In this document: piece after piece, positions 44,434 through 56,474 of the stretch | Numbering within the stretch: the first letter of the stretch is position 1 | How the letters are laid out: every line of letters begins with the position of its first letter | Source of the DNA: Streptomyces cyaneochromogenes | GTDB lineage: Bacteria > Actinomycetota > Actinomycetes > Streptomycetales > Streptomycetaceae | Assembly: GCF_003963535.1 (NCBI RefSeq) | Contig: NZ_CP034539.1 | Coordinates: forward strand, 1,860,001 to 1,924,000 | DNA: 64,000 nucleotides | Reading direction: 5' to 3' | Translations under genes and position numbers: made by a program | The notes under the pieces: model-generated | The model's database searches: none | What the model was told of the DNA's origin: nothing | The model's input: the letters and a program-made list of their open reading frames with translations, nothing else

Positions 44434-45090
44434 TCAGGCCCAGAGCTGGCTGCCCCAGCGGGTCAGGATCAGCATGCCGATGACGCCGCAGTGCGTCACC
44501 GGAAGCACCCAGGTGAACTCGGCGAAGAAGTTCTTCAGCGGGCGCGGGGCGGGCAGGAAGCCGTTGCGGATGTTGAAGGAGGTCACGTACCAGAACATGG
44601 TGATCGTCGCGGCCCAGGCCAGCGAGCACCACAGGCACAGTGCGTTGATGTTGTACAGCGACTGATACATCAGCCAGGTGCAGAAGACGACGCCGAACAG
44701 GGTGCCGACGTTGAAGGTCAGCCAGTACCAGCGCGGGAAGCGGGCGCGGGCGAGCAGGCTCATGCCGACGCAGACGACCATGCCGTAGCAGACGAGGCCG
44801 AGCATGGGGTTCGGGAACCCGAAGACGGCCGCCTGCTTGCTCTCCATGATGCTGCCGCAGGAGACGATCGGGTTGAGGCTGCAGCCGGGAGTGAAGGTCT
44901 TCCCCTCGACCTTGGCCTCGAGGATCTTGAACTTGTCGATCGTGATGACCCACGCGGCGAGCAGTCCGGCGGCGCCGGTGATCACCAGCAGCAAGGCGAA
45001 CGCACGACTGCCGCCCAGCAGTTGCGGCGGCGCCTCGGCGCGCTCCGGCTCGGGTTCGGTGGAGACGTCTTTGACTGTCGTCTTGCTCAT
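44434..45090 (-). CDS. Vitamin K epoxide reductase family membrane protein
   Basis: 218 residues from ATG 45090 with four to five membrane helices. The quinone-site CxxC is Cys152/Cys155 (LCLWCSLAW), and the loop pair Cys70/Cys78 ([11 protein letters not shown]) can relay electrons. Bacterial VKOR drives disulfide formation in exported proteins by oxidising a DsbA-like partner and reducing quinone. No DsbA-like gene is adjacent. Upstream in-frame ATGs have no family match. Confidence 0.93.
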   Translation of the reverse strand: MSKTTVKDVSTEPEPERAEAPPQLLGGSRAFALLLVITGAAGLLAAWVITIDKFKILEAKVEGKTFTPGCSLNPIVSCGSIMESKQAAVFGFPNPMLGLVCYGMVVCVGMSLLARARFPRWYWLTFNVGTLFGVVFCTWLMYQSLYNINALCLWCSLAWAATITMFWYVTSFNIRNGFLPAPRPLKNFFAEFTWVLPVTHCGVIGMLILTRWGSQLWA

Positions 45091-45243
45091 CACGCCGATT
45101 CCGTCACTTGAGAGTTGGACCTTCTCCGGACACGGCACATTGTGCCGTACACAGGCCCTCGCCCACCGTTCGCTGGGGATAAGGAAAGGCGTACGAGAGA
45201 GTGAAGGCGTGCGGTTCAGGACACCGGGCGGGACGGCTGACAA

Positions 45244-45269
45244 GGGCGGGGACCACGCGGTCCCCGCCC
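45244..45269 (-). terminator. Terminator downstream of hisS
   Basis: GGGCGGGGACC (45244-45254) and GGTCCCCGCCC (45259-45269) form a perfect 11-bp stem with a 4-nt loop, 7 bp after the hisS stop. Confidence 0.75.
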
Positions 45270-45276
45270 CGCACGA

Positions 45277-46539
45277 TCAGCCCAGACGAGCTTCCAGCTC
45301 CGCCACGATCTCGTTGACGCCGACGGCCGCCTGCTCGCCGGACTCCATGTCCTTGAGCTGGACGACGCCTTCGGCGAGGTCGCGTTCGCCGGCGACGATC
45401 GTGTAGCGGGCACCGCTGCGGTTGGCGTTCTTCATGGCGCCCTTGAGGCCCTTGGCGCCGTAGGAGAAGTCCGCGGCGATACCGACCTTGCGCAGCTCGG
45501 TGACCTTGGCGAACAGCACCCGGCGCGCCTCCTCGCCGAGCGGCACCGCGAACACGCTGGTGGACGAGGGGAGTTGGAGCTCGACGCCCTCCGCCTCCAG
45601 GGCGAGCACCGTACGGTCGACGCCCAGGGCCCAGCCGACGGACGGCAGCGCGGGGCCGCCGATCATCTCGGACAGCCCGTCGTAACGGCCGCCGCCGCCC
45701 ACCGCGGACTGGGAGCCCAGACCGTCGTGGACGAACTCGAAGGTCGTGCGCGTGTAGTAGTCCAGGCCGCGCACGAGCTTCGGGTCGTCCTCGAAGGAGA
45801 CGCCCGCCGCCGTGATCAGCTCGCGGACCTCCTCGTGGTACGCCTTGCAGGCGTCGCAGAGGTAGTCGCGCAGGAGCGGAGCGCCGGTGAGCTGCTTCTG
45901 GACCGCCTCACGCTTGTCGTCCAGCACCCGCAGCGGGTTGATGTCGACGCGGCGGCGCGTGTCCTCGTCCAGGTCCAGGGCGCGCAGGAAGTCCTGCAGG
46001 GCCGCCCGGTAGACCGGACGGCACTCCTTGTCGCCCAGGCTGTTGAGCAGGATCCGGAAGTTGCGCAGGCCCAGCGAGCGGTACGCCTGGTCGGCCAGGA
46101 TGATCAACTCGGCGTCCAGTGCCGGGTCCTCGGCGCCGATCGCCTCGGCGCCGACCTGGGAGAAGTGCCGGTAACGGCCCTTCTGGGGGCGCTCGTAGCG
46201 GTAGTAGGAGCCGGAGTACCAGAGCTTGACCGGGAGGTTGCCGACCTTGTGCAGGTTGGCCTCCAGCGCCGCGCGCAGGACCGAGGCCGTGCCCTCGGGG
46301 CGCAGGGCGAGCCTGTCGCCGCCCTTGGTCTCGAAGGCGTACATCTCCTTGGTCACGATGTCGGTGGACTCGCCGACGCCGCGCGCGAACAGTTCGACGC
46401 TCTCGAAGCCGGGCGTCTCGATGTAGCCGTAGCCGGAGTTGCGCAGGGGGGCGGCGATCGCCTCACGGACGGCCAGGTAGGTGGCGGAGTCCGGCGGGAT
46501 CAGGTCGTACGTGCCCTTGGGGGCCTTGAAGGTGCTCAC
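45277..46539 (-). CDS. hisS: Histidyl-tRNA synthetase
   Basis: 420 residues from GTG 46539 ([18 protein letters not shown]). The class II motif 2 [20 protein letters not shown] and motif 3 [13 protein letters not shown] are present, together with the histidine loop [15 protein letters not shown]; the C-terminal anticodon domain starts near residue 325. The ribosome site is weak. It lies 11 bp after the MBL hydrolase gene on the same strand and is probably cotranscribed with it. Confidence 0.97.
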   Translation of the reverse strand: MSTFKAPKGTYDLIPPDSATYLAVREAIAAPLRNSGYGYIETPGFESVELFARGVGESTDIVTKEMYAFETKGGDRLALRPEGTASVLRAALEANLHKVGNLPVKLWYSGSYYRYERPQKGRYRHFSQVGAEAIGAEDPALDAELIILADQAYRSLGLRNFRILLNSLGDKECRPVYRAALQDFLRALDLDEDTRRRVDINPLRVLDDKREAVQKQLTGAPLLRDYLCDACKAYHEEVRELITAAGVSFEDDPKLVRGLDYYTRTTFEFVHDGLGSQSAVGGGGRYDGLSEMIGGPALPSVGWALGVDRTVLALEAEGVELQLPSSTSVFAVPLGEEARRVLFAKVTELRKVGIAADFSYGAKGLKGAMKNANRSGARYTIVAGERDLAEGVVQLKDMESGEQAAVGVNEIVAELEARLG

Positions 46540-46550
46540 GGAAGGTCTCG

Positions 46551-47258
46551 TCACATTCCTCGTCGGGGAGCTTCCTGGGCTCCCAGGCCGGCGGCCACCT
46601 GCCGCAGATAGGGGTTGGTGGCGCGCTCCTGGCCGATGGTCGTCTGGGGGCCGTGGCCGGACAGCACCACGGTCGAGTCGTCGAGCGGCAGGCACACGCG
46701 GGCCAGCGAGTCGAGCATCTCGGCCATGTCGCCGCCGGGCAGGTCGGTGCGTCCGATGGAGCCGGCGAACAGCAGGTCGCCCGAGAAGAAGACCGGCGGG
46801 ATGTCCGCCGCCTCGGGCAGGCCGAAGGTCACCGACCCCTTGGTATGGCCCGGCGCGTGCGCGACGGTCAGCTCCAGACCGGCCAGCTCCAGCTTGGCGC
46901 CGTCGGTCAGCTCCTTGACGTCGTCCGGCTCCCCGATGGTCAGCTCGCCCATCAGCTGCATGCCGATGGAACGGCCGAGCGCCTTCTCGGGGTCGCTCAT
47001 CATGTACCGGTCCTCGGGGTGGATCCAGGCCGGTACGTCGTGCGCGCCGCACACCGGGACGACCGAGGCGACGTGGTCGAGGTGGCCGTGGGTGAGGACG
47101 ACGGCGACGGGCTTGAGCCGATGCTTCTTCAGCGCTTCCTCGACGCCGGGGGCCGCTTCGTGGCCCGGGTCGATGATCACGCACTCCTCACCGGCGGCGG
47201 GGGCGACGAGATAACAGTTCGTCCCCCAGGCCCCGGCGGGGAACCCGGCAATGAGCAC
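46551..47258 (-). CDS. Metallo-beta-lactamase-fold hydrolase, glyoxalase II-like
   Basis: 235 residues from GTG 47258 with GAAGGA upstream. The metal motif is [11 protein letters not shown] (His57, His59, Asp61, His62), with later ligands in [28 protein letters not shown] and [12 protein letters not shown]. This is the YcbL/glyoxalase II subgroup that hydrolyses thioesters; the substrate here is not known. The frame to ATG 47369 runs across the likely promoter and is not used. Confidence 0.92.
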   Translation of the reverse strand: MLIAGFPAGAWGTNCYLVAPAAGEECVIIDPGHEAAPGVEEALKKHRLKPVAVVLTHGHLDHVASVVPVCGAHDVPAWIHPEDRYMMSDPEKALGRSIGMQLMGELTIGEPDDVKELTDGAKLELAGLELTVAHAPGHTKGSVTFGLPEAADIPPVFFSGDLLFAGSIGRTDLPGGDMAEMLDSLARVCLPLDDSTVVLSGHGPQTTIGQERATNPYLRQVAAGLGAQEAPRRGM

Positions 47259-47438
47259 GATCGTCCTTCGTTTGTGTCGACACAGGTGGTTTGTCGGCGG
47301 GCTCCGCCCGTCGTCAGAGCCTACCGGCGCTGCCGATTCCTCAGCGAACCCATATACGGTACGGGGCACACGCAGGCGATCGGCTCAATGGACGCACGCG
47401 TACCGGTCGACACACACGACGCATGAGGAGAGAACCCG

Positions 47439-48284
47439 GTGGTCAGCCAGGAACAGCGGCGGCGTCAGCTCGCCCGGGAGAAGTTCTTGCGACAGCAGCA
47501 GCGGCGCACGGTCGCCCGGCGCAAGACACGCACGCGCAACGCGGCGATCGCGTCAGCCCTCGCGGTGATCATCATCGGCAGCCTCGCGCTGTACACGACC
47601 GATGTCCTCAAAGGCGACGACGACAGCAAGAGCAACGTGAACGCGGAGGCCACTCCGAGCGCGCCCAGCAAGGCCCCGGACCCGTGCGAGAAGCCCGCCG
47701 CGGGCAAGGTCAAGACGGCGACCTGGAAGAAGGAGCCGGAGCTGACCATCGACAAGTCGGCGAAGTACACGATGAAGCTCGCGACGACGTGCGGTGACAT
47801 AGACATCGCGCTCAAGGCGTCGGCCGCGCCGCACACCGTGAACTCGTTCGCCTTCCTCGCCGGCAAGGGCTACTTCGACCACAGCAAGTGCCACCGGCTC
47901 GTCCCCAGCGGCATCTACGTGCTGCAGTGCGGTGACCCGCAGGGCACCGGCATGGGCGGCCCCGGGTACACGATCCCCGACGAGAACCTCAAGGACACGA
48001 GCCTCAAGGGCGGTGTCTACCCGGCCGGTACGGTCGCGATGGCCAACCAGTACAACGCGCAGACGAAGGAAGGCCGCAACACCGGGGGCAGTCAGTTCTT
48101 CCTCGTCTACCAGGACAGTCAGCTGCCGGCCGACTACACACCGTTCGGCACTGTGTCCGAGGCCGGTATGAAGGTCCTGAAGAAGATCGCCGAGGCAGGA
48201 GCCCAGGCCGCGGACCCCACGACGGGGAACACCGCCCCCAACGCGACGGTCGTCATCAACAAGGCGACAGTCACCAAATCCTGA
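47439..48284 (+). CDS. Membrane-anchored cyclophilin-type peptidyl-prolyl isomerase
   Basis: 281 residues from GTG 47439 after GAGGAG. A basic, coiled N-terminus (QRRRQLAREKFLRQQQRR) is followed by a membrane helix at about 35-52 (AAIASALAVIIIGSLALY) and a Ser/Lys/Asp linker, so the enzyme part is outside. The cyclophilin domain carries GGSQFFLVYQDS and YTPFGTVSEAG and runs to the end. It should help fold exported proteins. Diverges from the MBL gene. Confidence 0.94.
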   Translation: MVSQEQRRRQLAREKFLRQQQRRTVARRKTRTRNAAIASALAVIIIGSLALYTTDVLKGDDDSKSNVNAEATPSAPSKAPDPCEKPAAGKVKTATWKKEPELTIDKSAKYTMKLATTCGDIDIALKASAAPHTVNSFAFLAGKGYFDHSKCHRLVPSGIYVLQCGDPQGTGMGGPGYTIPDENLKDTSLKGGVYPAGTVAMANQYNAQTKEGRNTGGSQFFLVYQDSQLPADYTPFGTVSEAGMKVLKKIAEAGAQAADPTTGNTAPNATVVINKATVTKS

Positions 48285-48419
48285 CCCCCAACTGCGAAAT
48301 TTCGGTCGCGCGGGATGCGGACAGGCAACCCGCCGGTCGCCTATGTTGGCCGTGACGAAACTGTGGACGATGCCCGGGGGAACACAAGCCCCACGCAGGC
48401 ATCATGTGGAGGAGGCGCT

Positions 48420-49649
48420 GTGAGCAGCGACCCGTGGGGCCGCGTCGACGAGACGGGGACCGTGTACGTGCGTACGGCCGACGGCGAGCAGGTCGTCGGT
48501 TCCTGGCAGGCCGGCTCCCCTGAGGAGGCGTTGGCCTACTTCGAGCGCAAGTACGAGGGCCTGGTCGTCGAAATCGGCCTCCTCGAGAAGCGAGTGAAGA
48601 CCACCGACCTGTCGGCCAAGGACGCTCAGACCGCGATCGACCACATCCGTGAGCAGGTCGACGCCCACCACGTGGTCGGTGACCTGGACGCCCTGCGGAT
48701 CCGCCTGGACAAGCTGGTCGAGACCGTCGGCAAGCGCCGCGAGGAGCGCAAGCAGCAGCGGGCGAAGCAGTCGGACGAGGCCCGGCACGCCAAGGAGGCC
48801 CTGGTCACCGAGGCGGAGGAACTGGCCCAGTCCGACCAGTGGCGGGCCGCGGGTGAGCGGCTGCGGGCCCTGGTGGACACCTGGAAGGGCCTGCCGCGGC
48901 TGGACCGCAAGTCGGACGACGAGCTGTGGCACCGCTTCTCGCACGCCCGCTCGGCGTTCTCCAAGCGCCGCAAGGCGCACTTCGCGCAGCTGGACGCGCA
49001 GCGCGAGGAGGCCCGCAAGACCAAGGAGCGGCTGGTCGCCGACGCCGAGTCGTTGTCCGGTTCGACCGACTGGGGTCCGACGGCGGCCCGCTACCGCGAG
49101 CTGATGGCGGAGTGGAAGGCGGCCGGCCGCGCCCAGCGCGAGCACGAGGACGACCTGTGGAACCGCTTCCGCGGCGCCCAGGACATCTTCTTCGCCGCCC
49201 GCAGCTCGGTCTTCGCCGAGCGGGACGCCGAGCAGGGCGAGAACCTGAAGCTGAAGGAGGAGCTGGCCGAGGAGGCCGAGAAGCTCCTGCCGATCGGCGA
49301 CCTGAAGGCCACGCGTGCCGCCTTCCGCTCGATCAACGAGCGCTGGGAGGCCATCGGCCACGTGCCGCGCGACGCCCGCCCGAAGGTCGAGGGCCGGATG
49401 CACGCCGTCGAGCGCGCGATCCAGGAGGCCGAGGAGACCGAGTGGCGCCGGACCAACCCGGAGGCACGCGCGCGTGCCGAGGGGCTGACCGGTCAGCTCC
49501 AGGCCGCCGTGGACAAGCTGAAGGGCCAGATCGAGCAGGCGCGCGCCCAGGGCAACAACGCCAGGGCCGACAAGCTCGAGAGGGAGCTGGAGGGCCGGCA
49601 GGCGCTGCTGGACCAGGCGCTGAAGGGCCTGCAGGAGTTCGGCGGCTGA
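48420..49649 (+). CDS. DUF349 coiled-coil protein
   Basis: 409 residues from GTG 48420 behind GGAGGAGG. The short N-terminal part (SSDPWGRVDETGTVYVRTAD) is followed by DUF349 repeats: helical units with Trp at set positions (DQWRAAGERLRALVDTWKGL, then TDWGPTAARYRELMAEWKAA, later LKATRAAFRSINERWEAIG). The end is a long coiled coil. DUF349 proteins include a stress-linked group; the molecular role is unknown. A 21-bp direct repeat overlaps its stop. Confidence 0.9.
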   Translation: MSSDPWGRVDETGTVYVRTADGEQVVGSWQAGSPEEALAYFERKYEGLVVEIGLLEKRVKTTDLSAKDAQTAIDHIREQVDAHHVVGDLDALRIRLDKLVETVGKRREERKQQRAKQSDEARHAKEALVTEAEELAQSDQWRAAGERLRALVDTWKGLPRLDRKSDDELWHRFSHARSAFSKRRKAHFAQLDAQREEARKTKERLVADAESLSGSTDWGPTAARYRELMAEWKAAGRAQREHEDDLWNRFRGAQDIFFAARSSVFAERDAEQGENLKLKEELAEEAEKLLPIGDLKATRAAFRSINERWEAIGHVPRDARPKVEGRMHAVERAIQEAEETEWRRTNPEARARAEGLTGQLQAAVDKLKGQIEQARAQGNNARADKLERELEGRQALLDQALKGLQEFGG

Positions 49650-49683
49650 CGCCTACTGCGGTCGGCGGCTGACGCCTACTGCG
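49640..49683. repeat. 21-bp direct repeat spanning the DUF349 stop codon
   Basis: CGGCGGCTGACGCCTACTGCG occurs at 49640-49660 and again at 49663-49683, 2 bp apart. The first copy includes the stop codon TGA. A small recent duplication is the simplest explanation. Confidence 0.9.
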
Positions 49684-49720
49684 AGAAGGGCCCCGTACCG
49701 CGAGGTACGGGGCCCTTCTC
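49683..49720. terminator. Bidirectional terminator between the DUF349 gene and relA
   Basis: A perfect 17-bp stem (49683-49699 with 49704-49720, GAGAAGGGCCCCGTACC) with a GCGA loop lies between two convergent genes. Confidence 0.85.
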
Positions 49721-49762
49721 GTATGCCGTGCGGCTGTGCGGCGACCGGCCGCACGCCGAGTT

Positions 49763-52297
<2,535 letters not shown>

Positions 52298-52832
52298 GAG
52301 GGCTCCTCGTGCGCGATCCGGGTCCCCCGGTCAGGCTCCGGAGACCCCATGGTAGCGATCCTGCGCCCGAGGATCGCCTTCAGTCCGATGTGAGGGACGT
52401 CTACCGGTGAAACACGAGGGGCAGCAGATGGATTCCGCGGTGCCGTGCTCGCCGTGTCCAGGAGGTGGCGTGAGCGCTTCCGGTGACTGCCCTGAGGCGT
52501 GCCTGCGGCCGTCCTGCACGGCCTGCGCGATGTGCGGACCGTGTGCGGTGAACCGTCGGTTTCGCGCCATCTGGATGCCGTCGCTTTGCGGGAAGAGTGT
52601 GATGCGGGGAGGCGGGGCGGCTGGGATTGGGTGCGTGGGATTGAGTGGGTGGGGTCACTGGGGTGTTCCGGGAGCGCTCGAGGCATGTGTGCGAGGGCGG
52701 GGCGCGCCTGGCGCATATACGTGGGCAGGTGGGTACGCGCGTGCGCGGGGCGCCACCGTGCACCGCCTTCGCGCTCCCCTGAGGCGCAGATACGCCCCCT
52801 GCCGCAGCACTCGGTACGGCCCCCTGACGCAC
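52298..52832. other. Long non-coding region upstream of relA
   Basis: 535 bp without a supported gene. It must carry the relA promoter (minus strand). GT-rich runs occur at 52600-52700. A plus-strand frame from ATG 52431, with GAGGGG before it, encodes a Cys-rich start (CSPCPGGG, CTACAMCGPC), but its codon use is weak and it runs antisense into apt, so I do not call it. Confidence 0.5.
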
Positions 52833-52870
52833 AGATGCCGCGCACCTGACGTATCAGGCGCGCGGCATCT
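52833..52870 (-). terminator. Terminator after apt
   Basis: A 17-bp stem with one G-U pair (outer arms AGATGCCGCGC at 52833-52843 and GCGCGGCATCT at 52860-52870, continued inward by CCTGA/TCAGG) closes a 4-nt loop. It lies 57 bp after the apt stop and should limit apt-relA read-through. Confidence 0.8.
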
Positions 52871-52927
52871 GGTGCTGCGGTGGGGAAACCCCGCGCGGAG
52901 GTCGAGGCCTCGCGTGGGCTGCCGGGC

Positions 52928-53467
52928 TCAGACCGTGAGCAGCGACTCCAGCGGGGCTCCGTCCAGTGCTGGTGCCAGGCGGGCTCGGCCGCCCAGGAAG
53001 CCCAGCTCCATCAGGACGGCCAGGCCGGCCACCTCGGCGCCAGCCCGGCGGATCAGCTGGATCGAGGCCTCGGCGGTGCCGCCGGTCGCCAGGACGTCGT
53101 CGATGACCAGGACGCGGTCACCGCCGGTCAGGTCCTCGGCGTGCACCTCGATCTCGGCGGAGCCGTACTCCAGGTCGTACGCCTGGCTGAGCGTCGCCCC
53201 GGGGAGCTTGCCCGCCTTGCGTACGGGGATGAAGCCGACGCCCGCGCGGACCGCGACCGGCGCTCCGAGGATGAAGCCCCGGGCCTCCAGACCGACGATC
53301 TTCGTGGCACCGGCGTTCCCGGCGATCTCGGCGAGCGCGTCGGTGAGCGCCGTGAACGCCGCCGGGTCCGCCAGGAGCGGGGTGATGTCCTTGAACATCA
53401 CGCCCGGCTCCGGGTAGTCCGCGACGTCGCGGATACGGCTCAGCAGGAGTTCCCTGATCTCGGTCAT
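52928..53467 (-). CDS. apt: Adenine phosphoribosyltransferase
   Basis: 179 residues. The PRPP motif is VLVIDDVLATGGTAEA, with the flexible-loop region GFIPVRKAGKLPGATLSQAYDLEYG and GLEARGFILGAPVA. It salvages adenine to AMP. The ATG overlaps the secF stop (ATGA). It ends before a strong terminator, upstream of relA. Confidence 0.97.
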   Translation of the reverse strand: MTEIRELLLSRIRDVADYPEPGVMFKDITPLLADPAAFTALTDALAEIAGNAGATKIVGLEARGFILGAPVAVRAGVGFIPVRKAGKLPGATLSQAYDLEYGSAEIEVHAEDLTGGDRVLVIDDVLATGGTAEASIQLIRRAGAEVAGLAVLMELGFLGGRARLAPALDGAPLESLLTV

Positions 53468-54588
53468 CGGCGCTTCCCGGAGGGTCGGCCACGGCCCCGG
53501 CCGCGGGACGCGGGCTGGTTGCGGGGGCCGACGACCGCGGGGGCGGCGTCCTCCGGCTCGTCGACGAGCGACTCGTCGTCGACCGGGGCGTCCTGGGACT
53601 CGCCCTGCGTGGCGGACTGTGCGCGCTTGGCGAGCACGCGCTTCCTCAGGGCCTTCATCTGCGGCTCGCGCTCCTTGAGGTCGGCGACGAGCGGCGTGGC
53701 GATGAAGATCGAGGAGTACGCACCGGCCGCGAGGCCGACGAACAGCGACAGCGAGATGTCGTTGAGCATGCCGGCGCCGAGGAAGCCGCCACCGATGAAC
53801 AGCAGGCCCGCCACCGGCAGCAGCGCGACCACCGTGGTGTTGATGGAGCGGACCAGGGTGCTGTTGATCGAGCGGTTGGCGACGTCGCTGTAGGTCCAGC
53901 GGGTCTGCTTGGTGATGTCCTTCGTCTGCTCCTTGAGGCTGTCGAAGACGACGACCGTGTCGTAGAGCGAGTAACCGAGGATGGTCAGCAGACCGATCAC
54001 GGTGCCCGGCGTGACCTCGAAGCCGACGAGAGCGTAGATGCCGACCGTGATGGTGATGTCGTGGATCAGGGCGACGAACGCGGCGAGCGCCATGCGCCAC
54101 TCGAAGGCGATCGCCAGATAGATCACCACGAGGACCAGGAAGATGCCGAGGCCCTGCCAGGCCTTGGTGGCGATCTGCTCACCCCAGCTGGGACCGACCA
54201 GTTCGCCGGTGACGTCCTTCTCCGCGACGCCGAGCTTCTCGGCCAGCTCCGCCGAGACCTTGTCGGCCTGGGCGGTGTCGATGCCCGCGACCTGGATGCG
54301 CAGCTTGGCGTCATCGCCGCTGCCGAGCTTCTGGACGATCGCGTCGTGGCCGGACGCCTCTTCCGCGTACTCCTGGGCCTGGGCCACCGAGACGTCGGTC
54401 TTCGGGGTGTTGAAGACCGCTCCGCCCTGGAACTCGATGCCCCTGTTCAGGCCGAGCACCGCCAGGCCGACGATCGCCGTGATGGTGATCAGGATGGAGA
54501 CGCTGTACCAGATCTTGCGGTTGCCGACGAAGTCGTAGCCGACCTCGCCACGGTGCAGTCGGGCGCCGAGGTTGCCGAGCTTCGACAT
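53464..54588 (-). CDS. secF: Protein-export membrane protein SecF
   Basis: 374 residues from ATG 54588 with AGGAGG. Six membrane helices: the first near residue 28 (WYSVSILITITAIVGLAVLGL), then a periplasmic domain, then five helices including the conserved YSLYDTVVVFDSLKE. It forms SecDF with SecD and uses proton motive force for late stages of Sec export. The C-terminal tail is charged and low complexity (DDESLVDEPEDAAP, RGRGRGRPSGKRR). It starts 1 bp after the secD stop. Confidence 0.96.
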   Translation of the reverse strand: MSKLGNLGARLHRGEVGYDFVGNRKIWYSVSILITITAIVGLAVLGLNRGIEFQGGAVFNTPKTDVSVAQAQEYAEEASGHDAIVQKLGSGDDAKLRIQVAGIDTAQADKVSAELAEKLGVAEKDVTGELVGPSWGEQIATKAWQGLGIFLVLVVIYLAIAFEWRMALAAFVALIHDITITVGIYALVGFEVTPGTVIGLLTILGYSLYDTVVVFDSLKEQTKDITKQTRWTYSDVANRSINSTLVRSINTTVVALLPVAGLLFIGGGFLGAGMLNDISLSLFVGLAAGAYSSIFIATPLVADLKEREPQMKALRKRVLAKRAQSATQGESQDAPVDDESLVDEPEDAAPAVVGPRNQPASRGRGRGRPSGKRR

Positions 54589-54589
54589 C

Positions 54590-56341
54590 TCACGCCTCCT
54601 TCGTCTCGATGGGGGCGGAGGGACGGCGGGTGCGGCGCAGCGGCGGCCTGGCACCCAGTCGCTTCGGATCGAGGCCGGACCAGGGGTGGCCGCCACCGAA
54701 GAACTTGGTGCGGGCCAGGATCGTGAGCAGCGGCTTGGTGAACAGGAACACGACGACGACGTCGAGCAGGGTGGTCAGGCCGAGCGTGAACGCGAAGCCC
54801 TGGACCTTGCCGACGGTGACGATGAACAGCACGGCGGCGGCGAGGAACGAGACGAAGTCGGAGACCAGGATGGTGCGCCGGGCGCGCGGCCAGGCCCGCT
54901 CGACGGCGGGGCGCAGGGAGCGGCCCTCGCGGATCTCGTCGCGGACGCGTTCGAAGTACACGATGAACGAGTCCGCGGTGATACCGATGGCGACGATGGC
55001 ACCACAGACGGCCGGCAGGTTCAGCGCGAACCCGATGGTCGGGCCGAGCAGCGACATGATCGTGTACGTCAGGGCCGCGGAGACCAGCAGCGAAAGGATC
55101 GCGATGATCGACAGACCGCGGTAGTAGACCACCAGGTAGATGATGACCAGGGCGAGACCGATCGCGCCCGCGATCAGACCGGCCTTGAGCTGCTCGCCGC
55201 CGAGCGCGGCGGTCACCGTGGTGACGCTGTCCTCGCTGAAGGAGAGCGGCAGGGCGCCGTACGACAGCATGTTGGCGAGGCTCTCGGCCGACTCCTGGTT
55301 GAAGTTGCCGGAGATCTCGGCGTTGCCGCCGGTCAGCGCCTCGCGGACGAACGGGTCGGAGACGACGTCGTTGTCCAGGACGATGGCGAACTGGTTCTGC
55401 GGCTGCTGCTTCTGGGCGAGCTTGCCGGTGATGGCGGCGAACTTCTTGCGGCCGTCGGACGTGAAGTCCATGGTCACGGTCCAGCCGGCGCCGCTCTGCG
55501 TGTTGAAGACGGCCTTGGCCTCGTCGACGTCGGTGCCGTCGACCTCGGCGGGGCCGAGGATGTACTTCTGCCACTGGCCCTGCGAGTTCTGACCGCAGGC
55601 GACGGTGGAGTCGGTGGGCTTGGCGCCGTCACCGGCCTTGGCGCGGGCCTGCTCGTTGGTGCAGTTCAGCGCGGCGTACTGCGCTTCGAGCTTGCCGCTG
55701 TCCGTGTCACCGGTGGGGCTGCTGCTCGCCGCCGGGGAGGCACTGGAGGAGGCGCTCGTGGACGGCGTGGAGTCGGCCTTCAACGCGTCGGTGACCGCGC
55801 GGCCCTGCGTGGTGGAGGTCGCCGAGGGGCTGGCCGAGCCGGAGGGGGTCGCCTTGTCCGTCGCCTTGTCGGTGGAGTCGCCCGACGCGCTGCTGGAGGC
55901 GCTCGGCGAGGGGGTGGCCGCGGCGTCGCCGCCGGAGACCTCCGTGGCGATGACCGGGCGGAAGTAGAGCTTGGCGGTGGTGCCGACCTGGTCCCGGGCC
56001 TGCTTGGAGTTCGTGCCCTTGGGGATGTTGACGATGATGTTGCGATCGCCCTGGGTCTGTACCTCGGCCTCGGAGACGCCCAGACCGTTGACACGCCGCT
56101 CCATGATCTGGACGGCGGTGTTCATGTTGGTCTTGTTGATCGCGGATTCCTGGCCGGGCTCCGCTTCCGCACGGAGCGTGATGCTCGTGCCGCCGGCGAG
56201 GTCGATGCCAAGACGCGGAGTGGTGTGCCCCGCGGCGAACATCCCTCCGGTGAGCGCCGCGATGGCGATCAGGATGAGGGCCAGCGAGCGCCCCGGCTTG
56301 CTCTGGGCGCTCGCGCTCCGGCCCTTCTTAGGTGCTGCCAC
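54590..56341 (-). CDS. secD: Protein-export membrane protein SecD with Ser/Thr/Ala-rich insert
   Basis: 583 residues with six membrane helices and a large periplasmic P1 domain. LGIDLAGGTSITLRAE is the conserved segment after the first helix, and ITADSFIVYFERVRDEIREG lies in the helix 4 region. The insert at about 137-216 is Ser/Thr/Ala/Pro-rich with no fold (SPSASSSASGDSTDKATDKA and similar). The family does not usually carry so long a linker. It lies between yajC and secF in the normal Sec order. Confidence 0.95.
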   Translation of the reverse strand: MAAPKKGRSASAQSKPGRSLALILIAIAALTGGMFAAGHTTPRLGIDLAGGTSITLRAEAEPGQESAINKTNMNTAVQIMERRVNGLGVSEAEVQTQGDRNIIVNIPKGTNSKQARDQVGTTAKLYFRPVIATEVSGGDAAATPSPSASSSASGDSTDKATDKATPSGSASPSATSTTQGRAVTDALKADSTPSTSASSSASPAASSSPTGDTDSGKLEAQYAALNCTNEQARAKAGDGAKPTDSTVACGQNSQGQWQKYILGPAEVDGTDVDEAKAVFNTQSGAGWTVTMDFTSDGRKKFAAITGKLAQKQQPQNQFAIVLDNDVVSDPFVREALTGGNAEISGNFNQESAESLANMLSYGALPLSFSEDSVTTVTAALGGEQLKAGLIAGAIGLALVIIYLVVYYRGLSIIAILSLLVSAALTYTIMSLLGPTIGFALNLPAVCGAIVAIGITADSFIVYFERVRDEIREGRSLRPAVERAWPRARRTILVSDFVSFLAAAVLFIVTVGKVQGFAFTLGLTTLLDVVVVFLFTKPLLTILARTKFFGGGHPWSGLDPKRLGARPPLRRTRRPSAPIETKEA

Positions 56342-56436
56342 CTTCTCGTACTCCCTCTCGGGCCGCCTCGCTCCGGATCAGCGGACGGACGGCCATGACA
56401 TGGTGTAGGGATCCCCGTGCGAGATCGGCATGCCCG

Positions 56437-56465
56437 GGGGCGCGCAGGCATGGCCCGCGCGCCCC
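56437..56465 (-). promoter_or_regulatory. Hairpin between yajC and secD
   Basis: GGGGCGCGC (56437-56445) and GCGCGCCCC (56457-56465) make a 9-bp stem in the 133-bp gap. It may be a weak intercistronic terminator or stability element. Confidence 0.45.
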
Positions 56466-56474
56466 GGCACATGG

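Noticed and set aside
52407..53417. Cys-rich plus-strand frame from the relA upstream region into apt antisense
   Set aside because: Third-position GC is low for this genome, and the frame continues antisense through apt with no separate stop or family match.
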